Part shown: in pieces, positions 26,253 to 34,352 of the stretch
How the letters are laid out: the number at the start of each line of letters is the position of its first letter
Position numbering within the stretch: position 1 is the first letter of the stretch
Origin: Fibrobacterota bacterium
Lineage (GTDB): Bacteria; Fibrobacterota; Chitinivibrionia; Chitinivibrionales; Chitinispirillaceae
Direction: 5' to 3'
NCBI GenBank assembly: GCA_023436145.1
Contig: JAEZKP010000084.1
Location: 62,001 to 126,000 of the forward strand
DNA length: 64,000 nt
Translations under genes and position numbers: made by a program
Notes under the pieces: generated by a model
What the model was told of the DNA's origin: nothing
Seen by the model: the letters and a program-made list of their open reading frames with translations, nothing else
Databases searched by the model: none

Positions 26253-27599
26253 ATGACAGAAAATAACACAGTCGCGGTGATAGGAGCCGGCTTAGCCGGT
26301 TCTGAAGCTGCGTTGGTATTGGCTCGTAATGGAATTGCTGTAGAGCTTTACGAAGCTCGTCCTCAATGGACGAGTCCTGCTCATAAAACAGAACTTCCTG
26401 CGGAACTGGTTTGCTCTAACTCCTTAAAATCTCAGCAGTTACCTTCAGCACACGGATTACTGAAAGAGGAACTTTCCTTATTGGAGAGTCCATTGCTTAT
26501 GGCTGCCAGACGCAATGCAGTACCTGCAGGTTCAGCTTTGGCTGTGGATAGGGAACTATTTTCAAAGGATGTTCAATCGTTATTGCTGGATAATCCATTG
26601 ATAAAGCTTAATCGCTCTGAAATGGATTCTCCTCCGGAAAAATATACATACTGTATCATTGCAGCAGGTCCATTGGCTTCCGATAAACTGACCTGCTGGC
26701 TAAAGAGTCGGTTTCCTTCAGATACTCTGCATTTCTATGATGCAATAGCTCCCATAGTGAGTACTGATTCTATTGATTTTTCCATCGCTTTCAAGGCTTC
26801 ACGCTGGGAGGAAGGGGAGGGGGACTATGTCAACTGCCCTTTTACAGAAGAGGAATATCACAGGTTTTATGAAGCTCTGCAGGACGCAGACCGGGTAAAT
26901 GCCAGGGAGTTCGAAAATGAGCGTTTTTTCGAAGCTTGTTTACCTGTCGAAGTTTCTGCATCACGTGGTTTTGATGCTTTAGCATACGGTACGCTCCGTC
27001 CGGTGGGTTTGATTGATCCGCGAAGTGGCCGCCGTCCTTATGCGGTTTGTCAATTGCGCAAAGAGGATGTATCCGGGAGTTGTTATAATATGGTGGGCTT
27101 TCAGACCAGGCTTACCATACCTGAACAGAAAAAAGTATTCCGTCTTATTCCTGGACTTTGTAATGCGGAGTTTTTACGTTATGGAAGCATTCATCGAAAT
27201 ACTTACTTTGATTCTCCGAGACTTCTCTCAGGAGATCTCTCTTTTCGTAACCAGAGCAATCTGTTTTTAGCAGGGCAGATCTGTGGCAATGAAGGTTATA
27301 CTGAGAGCATTGCTACCGGTCATCTTGCAGCTTTATTTCTGGTTTCCAGAATAAAAGGTTTTCTTATAAAAAAACCTCCGTTGAATACTGCAACCGGTGC
27401 ACTCTTAAACCATGTTACAGCTTCCCCTGTTGAACCTTTTACTCCTTCCAATATTCATTTCGGTCTTTTTCCTGCTTTTGAATCGCCTGGACGAAAGAGA
27501 GTCGGTAAAAAGGAGAAAAAAGAGCTTGTCTGCGAAACTGCTTTAAAAGCCTTTTATGAATGGAAACAGGAAATCCGCCAAGGTGCAGGTATTATTTAA
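26253..27599 (+). CDS. trmFO: Methylenetetrahydrofolate--tRNA-(uracil-5-)-methyltransferase
   Basis: The 448-residue flavoprotein forms ribothymidine at U54 of tRNA using methylenetetrahydrofolate. The FAD-binding start is V-I-G-A-G-L-A-G-S-E-A-A, followed by the family block L-V-C-S-N-S-L-K-S and the A-G-Q-I-C-G-N-E-G-Y-T-E-S motif that carries the redox/nucleophile cysteine region. It lies 17 bases after topA. Confidence 0.94.
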   Translation: MTENNTVAVIGAGLAGSEAALVLARNGIAVELYEARPQWTSPAHKTELPAELVCSNSLKSQQLPSAHGLLKEELSLLESPLLMAARRNAVPAGSALAVDRELFSKDVQSLLLDNPLIKLNRSEMDSPPEKYTYCIIAAGPLASDKLTCWLKSRFPSDTLHFYDAIAPIVSTDSIDFSIAFKASRWEEGEGDYVNCPFTEEEYHRFYEALQDADRVNAREFENERFFEACLPVEVSASRGFDALAYGTLRPVGLIDPRSGRRPYAVCQLRKEDVSGSCYNMVGFQTRLTIPEQKKVFRLIPGLCNAEFLRYGSIHRNTYFDSPRLLSGDLSFRNQSNLFLAGQICGNEGYTESIATGHLAALFLVSRIKGFLIKKPPLNTATGALLNHVTASPVEPFTPSNIHFGLFPAFESPGRKRVGKKEKKELVCETALKAFYEWKQEIRQGAGII

Positions 27600-27818
27600 A
27601 AGTCGAAAGCCTTATGTTTCCCAAAGTTTACAAAGTTGTTGTAAAATTCAGATGGTAATTTCAAATTCTTCAGTATCTTCTTTCAGGTATTCATTTTTTA
27701 TTGCTCTTCATGTCTAGTTCGTAGCTATTTATCAATAATCATCTTATTTTATATGTAAGCCATAGCCGCTTTGGTTCCGGTTCAACACACATATTCCTGG
27801 ATTTGAGAAAGTTGTAAC

Positions 27819-28406
27819 ATGAAAGAATCAGTTTTGACATTAAATACTCTTGAATTAAAAAAAATAACCGGTACCAGAACATTTATGGCGCTTCCAAAAG
27901 AGGAGATTGACCGTTTGTATGCTTCAGTTGAAGTACAAAAAATGGAGCACGCTGTGGCTGATAAGGATTTTTCTCTTACCCAGTTAGTGGCAATTGTTGC
28001 TTTGCATTATAACTATTCATGGCTTGCTTTCACAATTGATTCGACTGGTAAAGCTAACCATGGTTCTTCTCTTTGTACTGAATGTCATATTCCGCCTTTT
28101 GGAAATAATAATATTTTTCTGGATGAAAGTCTCAATATCGCAGCTTGTCAGTTAATCGATGATTGGTTTATTGTTGAGGCTGGATATGACATTCGTTTAG
28201 CCGGATTAATCTGTGATGACTCTACCAAATTTGGAAAATCACATCTTGGACTTGTATTTATTGCCCGGCTTCGCCAGGCGGGAGTTATTTGCAGAGATGA
28301 TAAGAATGTGAACATTAAATTCCATGGTATGGGGGAGCTGGTGCAGAACAGGGAACAGTTTGATAGTACAAGTAGAGTTCTTATCGACCATTTAATTGCA
28401 TTTTGA
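27819..28406 (+). CDS. Hypothetical protein, distant NUDIX-like phosphoesterase resemblance
   Basis: The 195-residue soluble protein has no signal peptide. The central part (about 45-150), with a strand-rich region, a Leu-rich helix containing C-Q-L-I-D-D-W, and the block D-D-S-T-K-F-G-K-S-H-L-G-L-V-F, recalls a predicted phosphoesterase group of the NUDIX superfamily (COG4112-like). The NUDIX box G-x5-E-x7-R-E-U-x-E-E is not intact, so hydrolase activity is doubtful. It is followed by the frameshifted GNAT-YoaP gene in the same direction. Identification is tentative. Confidence 0.5.
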   Translation: MKESVLTLNTLELKKITGTRTFMALPKEEIDRLYASVEVQKMEHAVADKDFSLTQLVAIVALHYNYSWLAFTIDSTGKANHGSSLCTECHIPPFGNNNIFLDESLNIAACQLIDDWFIVEAGYDIRLAGLICDDSTKFGKSHLGLVFIARLRQAGVICRDDKNVNIKFHGMGELVQNREQFDSTSRVLIDHLIAF

Positions 28407-28457
28407 AGATGATGATTGTAGGTTTGTTCGTATACATTTGATCCGGAGAACAAAACC

Positions 28458-29248
28458 ATGACAGTGAAAAGAATTATAAAAACCGATAATGATGTGGAAA
28501 TAGTCGATATGACCCCTTCAAATATCGCTTCTTATGGAGTCTGCGGGTATAAGGATATCGAAAAACATTTGGAGTTGAGAAGAAAGGTTGATTGGTACAA
28601 AGAATTCTATCCAAAAGGGTTGAGGATTAAGGGCTTAATCTCCAAATCCGGTGGATACCAGGGGATGATTGAGTATATTCCAGGTAAATATGCACATCGG
28701 CCAGTAAACGCAGATGAATACATGTTTATTCACTGCATTTTTGTAGGATTTAAAAATGAATTTAAAGGAAAGGGATATGCGAGTTCTCTGATTCTTAATT
28801 GTATCAGGAAGCGAAAGTAGCAGGATTGAATGGTGTTGCAGTAGTTACAAGGAAGGGTTCGTTCATGGCCAAGCGTGATATATTTGTCAAAAACGGATTT
28901 GAATCTGTAGATAAAGCAAAACCTGATTTTGAATTGATGGCGTTTAAATTTGATGTAAAATGTAAAAATCCATCATTCAGGAAATTATCTGCAAAGGAAT
29001 ACCCACAAGGATTAACCATTTTCCGTTCTGCGCAGTGTCCATACTCGGTTAAAAATGTTGATGCAATAATAAAAACCGCGGAAAAGCTCAAAATTAAAGC
29101 GACTCTGATTGAAATGAAGGAAATAAAGGATGTTCAAAATGCGCCTTGTGCTTTTGGCACTTTCTGTATAGTAATGGATGGTGAAGTCATAAGTCATCAT
29201 CCTATCAGCAACACAAGATTTGAGAATATAATGAAATCTAAGAAATAA
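28458..29248 (+). pseudogene. GNAT acetyltransferase-YoaP fusion, broken by a frameshift
   Basis: Two overlapping frames together encode one protein. Frame 1 (28458-28820) gives a GNAT fold up to G-K-G-Y-A-S-S-L-I and then runs into a stop. Frame 2 (open from 28799) continues exactly where a GNAT-YoaP protein should, with E-A-K-V-A-G-L-N-G-V-A-V-V, then the YoaP-like domain with F-R-S-A-Q-C-P-Y-S. One missing base near 28800-28806 explains the break. No slippery heptamer is visible there, so this is a mutation or a sequencing error rather than programmed frameshifting. The intact protein would be about 262 residues. GGAG precedes the ATG. Confidence 0.8.
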
Positions 29249-29388
29249 TCAAAATTTAATCTGGGTTCAAGAAAACTGTAAAAGAAAAGTGGTTAGACTT
29301 TGTAAAGGTAAAATCCAGCTAAGTTAGATTACCCGAATAGGGATGAATAGCATTTACTGATTAAATAAGATAAGGAGCTTTTAAAAAA

Positions 29389-29844
29389 GTGAGCTCAATG
29401 AATTTCACCACATACTTGTCTTCTCCATGCTTGAGACTAATAATTTTTTTACCGGTCTTGTTTTCATGTATTGAAAAAGAAAATGACGGCATTCATTTAC
29501 AAATTTGTTATCAGGAATTGGAGGCTGGTACAATCGAAACTGACAATACTGTTGATATCAAACCACCAACAGTTGATATAACTTTCCCAAAGGTCGAAGT
29601 GCCTTGTCTTTATGATAGTACACGTGATACAATCTGCTTTAGATTTAGCATTCCTCACACTTCAATAATGAGTATGGAAATTTTGAACGATGATGGAAAG
29701 TTAGTGGAAAAATTGATTGATAGCACAATATATGAACGCGGTGATCATGCTGTGTATTATAGAAATTTAAAAAATGGAAGAATTTACAGTTGTCGTACTT
29801 CCATCGATAAAAATGTGACAATGTATTGGTTTTTTATGGAATGA
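29389..29844 (+). CDS. Putative lipoprotein with FlgD-Ig-like segment
   Basis: The 151-residue product has a hydrophobic signal ending in L-F-S-C (lipobox) at about 24-27 with an acidic stretch after the Cys. The C-terminal half reads like one FlgD/secretion-tail Ig-like module: I-L-N-D-D-G-K-L-V-E-K-L, then G-D-H-A-V-Y-Y-R and G-R-I-Y-S-C. The GTG at 29389 is chosen because AAGGAG lies about 11 bases upstream; an ATG three codons later is possible. Function unknown. Confidence 0.6.
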   Translation: MSSMNFTTYLSSPCLRLIIFLPVLFSCIEKENDGIHLQICYQELEAGTIETDNTVDIKPPTVDITFPKVEVPCLYDSTRDTICFRFSIPHTSIMSMEILNDDGKLVEKLIDSTIYERGDHAVYYRNLKNGRIYSCRTSIDKNVTMYWFFME

Positions 29845-29879
29845 ATCTCTCTGAAACCAAATTCTGGTGTAATAAATTA

Positions 29880-30269
29880 TCATTTACACATTGTTCTATT
29901 GAGAGCTTCTCTAATCTCCTCCGGTATTTTCCTGGCATGTCCTTCTGCACTGATGCAAGCCAGTTTCACTTCTCCTTTTACAAGAAGTGTGTGGTCCCGG
30001 TTTATTCTGGTTTCAAATACTACAGCTGCAGAGGAGAGGTCTATGACCGAGGATTCAATTGTTAACAGATCATCGTAGCGGGCTGGAGCGCGATATTTTA
30101 CATGTGCATCAATTACCACAAAGAAAATACCCTGTTTCTGGTAAACCACCTGATCAATTCCCAGATCACGAAGAAACTCTGTTCTGCTGCGTTCCATAAA
30201 TCTCAAATAATTGGCATAATAAACCACACCACCGCAATCGGTATCTTCGTAGTAAACTCTAATGTTCAT
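29880..30269 (-). CDS. ybgC: YbgC/FadM-type acyl-CoA thioesterase
   Basis: The 129-residue hot-dog-fold thioesterase has the family motif Y-Y-E-D-T-D-C-G-G-V-V-Y-Y-A-N-Y near the N-terminus, in which the second Asp (D11) is catalytic. YbgC proteins hydrolyse short acyl-CoA or acyl-ACP and are often linked to the Tol-Pal envelope system, which is absent here. It starts three bases after the stop of the sigma-54 activator, so the two are co-transcribed. Confidence 0.88.
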   Translation of the reverse strand: MNIRVYYEDTDCGGVVYYANYLRFMERSRTEFLRDLGIDQVVYQKQGIFFVVIDAHVKYRAPARYDDLLTIESSVIDLSSAAVVFETRINRDHTLLVKGEVKLACISAEGHARKIPEEIREALNRTMCK

Positions 30270-30272
30270 TGC

Positions 30273-31649
30273 TCACCGTGTTTCTATGTTATATTCCTTT
30301 ATTTTTCTCCACAGTGTGGAACGGGAGATTCCCAGTTTCTTTGATGCATCGGTATAATTATAATTGGTTAATAACAATACCTGACTGATATGTTTCATCT
30401 CCATCTCTGCAAGAGTAAGCACTTTATCAGAAGTTACATCGTTGTCTACAGATGGACCTGTAAGAAGAAGCCGGTTTCTGAACATGAACTCCGGAAGATC
30501 TTTTTCGGTAATCTCTGAACCTTCTGCCAGCACAGTTGCATGTTCCAGAATATTTTCCAGTTCACGGACGTTTCCCGGGTAATTGTAATTTGCCAGAATC
30601 GCTTCAGCGTTTTTGGAGATTCGATTGACATTTTTGTTAAACAGCTGATTGAAACGATGCACGAATATATGAATCAGATTGGGAATGGTTTCTTTTCTTT
30701 CTCTCAATGGTGGAAGAAAGAGAAAAAATACGTTGAGCCGATAAAAAAGATCCTCTCTAAACTTACCCTGTTCTACCAGTTTTGCCAGATCTTTATTGGT
30801 GGCTGCTATTATCCGCACATCTACTGAACGGGTGATATTGTCTCCGATGCGGCGAAATTCCCGTTCCTGCAAAAAACGCAGTAACTTGACCTGTGCAGAT
30901 GGTGAGAGTTCGCCTACTTCGTCCAGAAATAATGTCCCCAGATGAGCTTCCTCAACCAGTCCGCTTTTGTCCCGGTCTGCCCCTGTGAATGCTCCTTTTT
31001 TGTGTCCAAACAATTCACTTTCAAAAAGAGTATCCGGAATGGCCCCACAATTCATAGCCACAAATCTTCCATCATACCTTTTGGACATCCGGTGGATTAT
31101 TTTGGCAAAAAATTCCTTCCCTGTGCCACTTTCGCCACCGATGAGTACCGTGGAGCTGGTGGGAGAGATTTTCATGGCAAATTTCAGCACTTTCTGCATC
31201 GATGCAGATCCGGACATCAGATCGGATAGAAACCTTTGTTCCAGCTCGATATGATCGTTTATCTGTTCGATTCTGATGGTCAATTTATCCAGCACGGATT
31301 TAAGATCTGAGAGTCGGATTGGTTTTACCAGATAGAAGGCTGCTCCATTGCGAAGGGCATTGGTGGCTTCTTCCAGTTTTTCAAAAGTAGTGAAAACAAT
31401 TATTTCAGAGCGGAACTGAGTGCGGATGTAGCTAACTATATCCAGTTCAATAAGTGGCATATGTTCCAGATCAAGGAACACTACACCCACAGGATATTCT
31501 TCCAGTATTCCAAAAGCAATCGATTGAGTATCTGCTTCAAATACTTTGAAGTTTTGAAGAATGAGATTTTCTCTTATCTTTGCTCTGAATGGCATATCGG
31601 TTGAAATGATAAGAACAGTATTTTCACGCTTACTGACGATATTTGACAT
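30273..31649 (-). CDS. Sigma-54-dependent transcriptional activator, NtrC family
   Basis: The 458-residue protein has a receiver-like domain (1-125), an AAA+ domain and a Fis-type HTH. Asp60 in V-F-L-D-L is the expected phosphorylation site, and Thr and Lys of F-T-T and V-K-P are kept, but the usual Asp-Asp pair after strand 1 is reduced to a single Asp in I-S-T-D. The AAA+ part has Walker A G-E-S-G-T-G-K-E (172-179), the sigma-54 contact loop G-A-F-T-G-A (219-224) and Walker B L-F-L-D-E (240-244). The HTH is at about 430-455. No histidine kinase is adjacent. ybgC follows in the same unit. Confidence 0.92.
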   Translation of the reverse strand: MSNIVSKRENTVLIISTDMPFRAKIRENLILQNFKVFEADTQSIAFGILEEYPVGVVFLDLEHMPLIELDIVSYIRTQFRSEIIVFTTFEKLEEATNALRNGAAFYLVKPIRLSDLKSVLDKLTIRIEQINDHIELEQRFLSDLMSGSASMQKVLKFAMKISPTSSTVLIGGESGTGKEFFAKIIHRMSKRYDGRFVAMNCGAIPDTLFESELFGHKKGAFTGADRDKSGLVEEAHLGTLFLDEVGELSPSAQVKLLRFLQEREFRRIGDNITRSVDVRIIAATNKDLAKLVEQGKFREDLFYRLNVFFLFLPPLRERKETIPNLIHIFVHRFNQLFNKNVNRISKNAEAILANYNYPGNVRELENILEHATVLAEGSEITEKDLPEFMFRNRLLLTGPSVDNDVTSDKVLTLAEMEMKHISQVLLLTNYNYTDASKKLGISRSTLWRKIKEYNIETR

Positions 31650-31774
31650 AAATTCTATGCAGATAATGATGTAAAATGTTAGTTTTAAAAATCCTGGGAC
31701 TGCAGATCATTTAAAATACGTTTTAGCTGGCAAAAACTACAACCTGCATAAAAAAAATCGAACCGCAATTATCT

Positions 31775-33106
31775 ATGGAAAATACCGGGCAGAAGAAAAA
31801 GTTAAAATTCGATTTGCTTAAGCTGATTGAATGGGTGGCAAGTCTATTATTTATTGTCATTGTGATTTTCATGATAACCGGTTTTTTCCCGGTTTCCCAT
31901 CCGCTCATCAGCAATTATACTCACTCACTGATTCAGAAAAGCAGTCTGGATACCTGTACTATTTCTAAGGTGAAGCTGTCTCTCTGGAAGGGGGTTACCT
32001 TATACGATGTATTTGTATCAGAGACAACTGGCAGCGGTGTTGAGTACAAAATAAAGTTATCCAAAATAAGGATCAGTTGCAATATACTAAGTACAATACT
32101 TAAATGGCATGTTATTGAGAGCGAATTTCATCAATTTCGCGATAGCTTTTATCAGGCAGCAGAAAAAGATGCATATAAGGCAATTGATGGGTTGTTAAGT
32201 TTTGCATCCCGGTCAGAGCACATTAAAAATGTGCTCATCGATGGGAAATGTTTGAAAATTACGGAAAAAGGTGCTCCGGTTATTACCGCTAACCGGTTTT
32301 CTTTGGACATTACCAGGGAACAGGAGAAGTCCCGGAATATTGAATTGAATCTCGATGCTGCAGAATTTGTTTATCTGCAAAATGAATTCACATTTTTCAG
32401 AGCTACAGGTTTTTATGATAACCGGATACTTGATATTAATAGATGTCAAGGAAGGATTTTTAATGGTAAAGTAAAAGTCAGTACCGGTATTGATCTGGTT
32501 AACAAAAACATACATGATTTCACACTTAACGCTTCAAATCTGAATCTGGAGCAAATGGTTTCCTCTGGTAGTATTCAGGGATGTATTTCAGGCAAAATGG
32601 ATTTAGATCTCCAAAACCTCTCATCAACTCTGAAATTAGATTCAATCAGGGGGAAGGGGATAATTCATTTATCTGGAATGAGCATTGAGGAAACCCCTAT
32701 TCAAAAAGCTCTGGTGCAGCTGTTGGAAAACCAGGGACTCAATCGACTCTCTTTTTCAAAAATAAGGGCTGATTTTGAAATACTTAACAAAGATTCTATC
32801 CGGGCGGATATTTCAGGAAACGGGGAGATGCTTGATTTTAAATCCAATGGAATGTTGAACCTGCATGGATGGATCAATCAGCAGGTTAATGCAGCTTTAT
32901 CTGATAAGGCAATTAAAGAGCTGCCTGGATTTGTGGTCAATTCGCTGGATCTCAATGAAAACAATCGCCGTATAGTTCGGTGCAGAATATACGGTACGCT
33001 CAATGAGCCCAAAGTGGAACTGGACAGGGAGATTCTTAAAAACGCCATTGGGAATGTCTTTGAACAGATGAGAGAGAATTTTAAGGATTTTTTCAGGAAA
33101 AAATAG
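31775..33106 (+). CDS. AsmA-like envelope protein
   Basis: The 443-residue protein has one N-terminal transmembrane helix at about 17-42 and a long periplasmic part of beta-strand repeats. The C-terminal half carries the AsmA-type pattern with G-x-I-x-L-S-G-M-S-I-E, a helix L-V-Q-L-L-E-N-Q-G and F-S-K-I-R-A-D-F-E-I. AsmA relatives are thought to move phospholipids across the periplasm or to assist outer-membrane assembly. It is followed after four bases by a THUMP methyltransferase gene. The family call is by pattern, not by strong motifs. Confidence 0.6.
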   Translation: MENTGQKKKLKFDLLKLIEWVASLLFIVIVIFMITGFFPVSHPLISNYTHSLIQKSSLDTCTISKVKLSLWKGVTLYDVFVSETTGSGVEYKIKLSKIRISCNILSTILKWHVIESEFHQFRDSFYQAAEKDAYKAIDGLLSFASRSEHIKNVLIDGKCLKITEKGAPVITANRFSLDITREQEKSRNIELNLDAAEFVYLQNEFTFFRATGFYDNRILDINRCQGRIFNGKVKVSTGIDLVNKNIHDFTLNASNLNLEQMVSSGSIQGCISGKMDLDLQNLSSTLKLDSIRGKGIIHLSGMSIEETPIQKALVQLLENQGLNRLSFSKIRADFEILNKDSIRADISGNGEMLDFKSNGMLNLHGWINQQVNAALSDKAIKELPGFVVNSLDLNENNRRIVRCRIYGTLNEPKVELDREILKNAIGNVFEQMRENFKDFFRKK

Positions 33107-33110
33107 ACTT

Positions 33111-34301
33111 TTGAGCAATCAGATCCAGCAGTTAACCTCCAGAGGACTTGAGCGCAGACTCAAGCGATACCTTCTTAAAGTAAAACACCAATTCGTAGCT
33201 ATAACTACTCCGGGTTTTGAACAAGTTCTCAGATCCGAGCTGCTGAATTTGCAGGGTGTGGAAAACTGCAATCTGATTAACGGTGGGGTAGAGTTCTGCG
33301 GTCCATTGGATCTGGTTTACAGCACCAACTTATATCTGCGCACTGCCAACCGTATTCTGATGCGTATAGAATCTTTTACCGCCCGTTCTTATCCGGAACT
33401 CTACAATAAATGCCGCCGTGTTGCCTGGGAGTTGTATTGTGGATTTTCCGATGCAGTCAGCTTTTCAGTTTCGTCAAGAAATTCAAGGCTTCATCATACC
33501 ACAAATATTGAAAATACGGTATTTGATGCTCTTACAGAGAGCATGAAAAAATTGGGAGTTCAACTGAAAAATCATTCAGATGCTCCGATATGCTTTCATA
33601 TCAGAATCTCTGATGATACATGTACGATCAGTATAGATTCCAGCGGTGAATTGCTTTATAAAAGAGGTTATCGCCTAAGCACTGCATCTGCTCCATTACG
33701 GGAAACAATCGCAGCTGCCGTGCTTGAGCAGGCCCGATGGGACCGGTTCCCGGTAATTATGGATCCGATGTGTGGTTCCGGGGCTCTTATTCTGGAGGCG
33801 GTATCTATGACTCTATGTAAAACAGCGGGAATTGATCGCAGGTTTGCATTTATGAGCTGGCCGGTTTTCAACAGTCAAAAATGGGAGAAAATCCGCAACA
33901 AAGCTTTAAGTGAAGAGCGTGAGACGTCTGGAAAACGGTTTCTGGCATCGGATGTAGATGGGGAGGCGATCGGTAATGCCATAGAAAATGCCCAACGGCT
34001 GGGAGTTAAAGATTGTGTGGAATTCAGCATTAAGGATTGTCTCCTTTTGAAAACGGTATCTCCTCCTGGTTTAATTGTCTCAAATCTACCCTATGGCAAG
34101 CGAATCGGCACACCTGAACCCGACCTGCACATCTTCTTCAGAAAATTGGGTAAACATATTTGCAACCAATTTGAGGGGTGGGATTTTGCTTTTATTGTGG
34201 AAGAACCCAGATTTGCAAGCATTTCCGGATTGCCGGTTAAAGATGAAATCCGCTTTAAAAATGGAGGTATTGCTGTAAGACTGGTGATGGGTAGGATTTG
34301 A
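33111..34301 (+). CDS. THUMP-domain class I SAM-dependent RNA methyltransferase
   Basis: The 396-residue enzyme has an N-terminal ferredoxin-like/THUMP RNA-binding part (about 20-170) and a Rossmann methyltransferase domain. Diagnostic motifs are M-D-P-M-C-G-S-G-A-L at about 217-226, an acidic S-D-V-D-G-E-A-I and the catalytic S-N-L-P-Y-G-K at about 323. This matches the YpsC/RlmL-N group, which makes N2-methylguanine in rRNA or tRNA. The TTG start overlaps nothing and lies four bases after the AsmA-like gene. Confidence 0.85.
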   Translation: MSNQIQQLTSRGLERRLKRYLLKVKHQFVAITTPGFEQVLRSELLNLQGVENCNLINGGVEFCGPLDLVYSTNLYLRTANRILMRIESFTARSYPELYNKCRRVAWELYCGFSDAVSFSVSSRNSRLHHTTNIENTVFDALTESMKKLGVQLKNHSDAPICFHIRISDDTCTISIDSSGELLYKRGYRLSTASAPLRETIAAAVLEQARWDRFPVIMDPMCGSGALILEAVSMTLCKTAGIDRRFAFMSWPVFNSQKWEKIRNKALSEERETSGKRFLASDVDGEAIGNAIENAQRLGVKDCVEFSIKDCLLLKTVSPPGLIVSNLPYGKRIGTPEPDLHIFFRKLGKHICNQFEGWDFAFIVEEPRFASISGLPVKDEIRFKNGGIAVRLVMGRI

Positions 34302-34352
34302 TAAAAAGATCGATATAGTCTTGTAATATTAATATCAACAGAATAAGAATTC

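Noticed and set aside
28799..28820. Programmed -1 frameshift in the GNAT-YoaP gene
   Set aside because: No slippery heptamer or downstream stimulatory structure is seen at the overlap.
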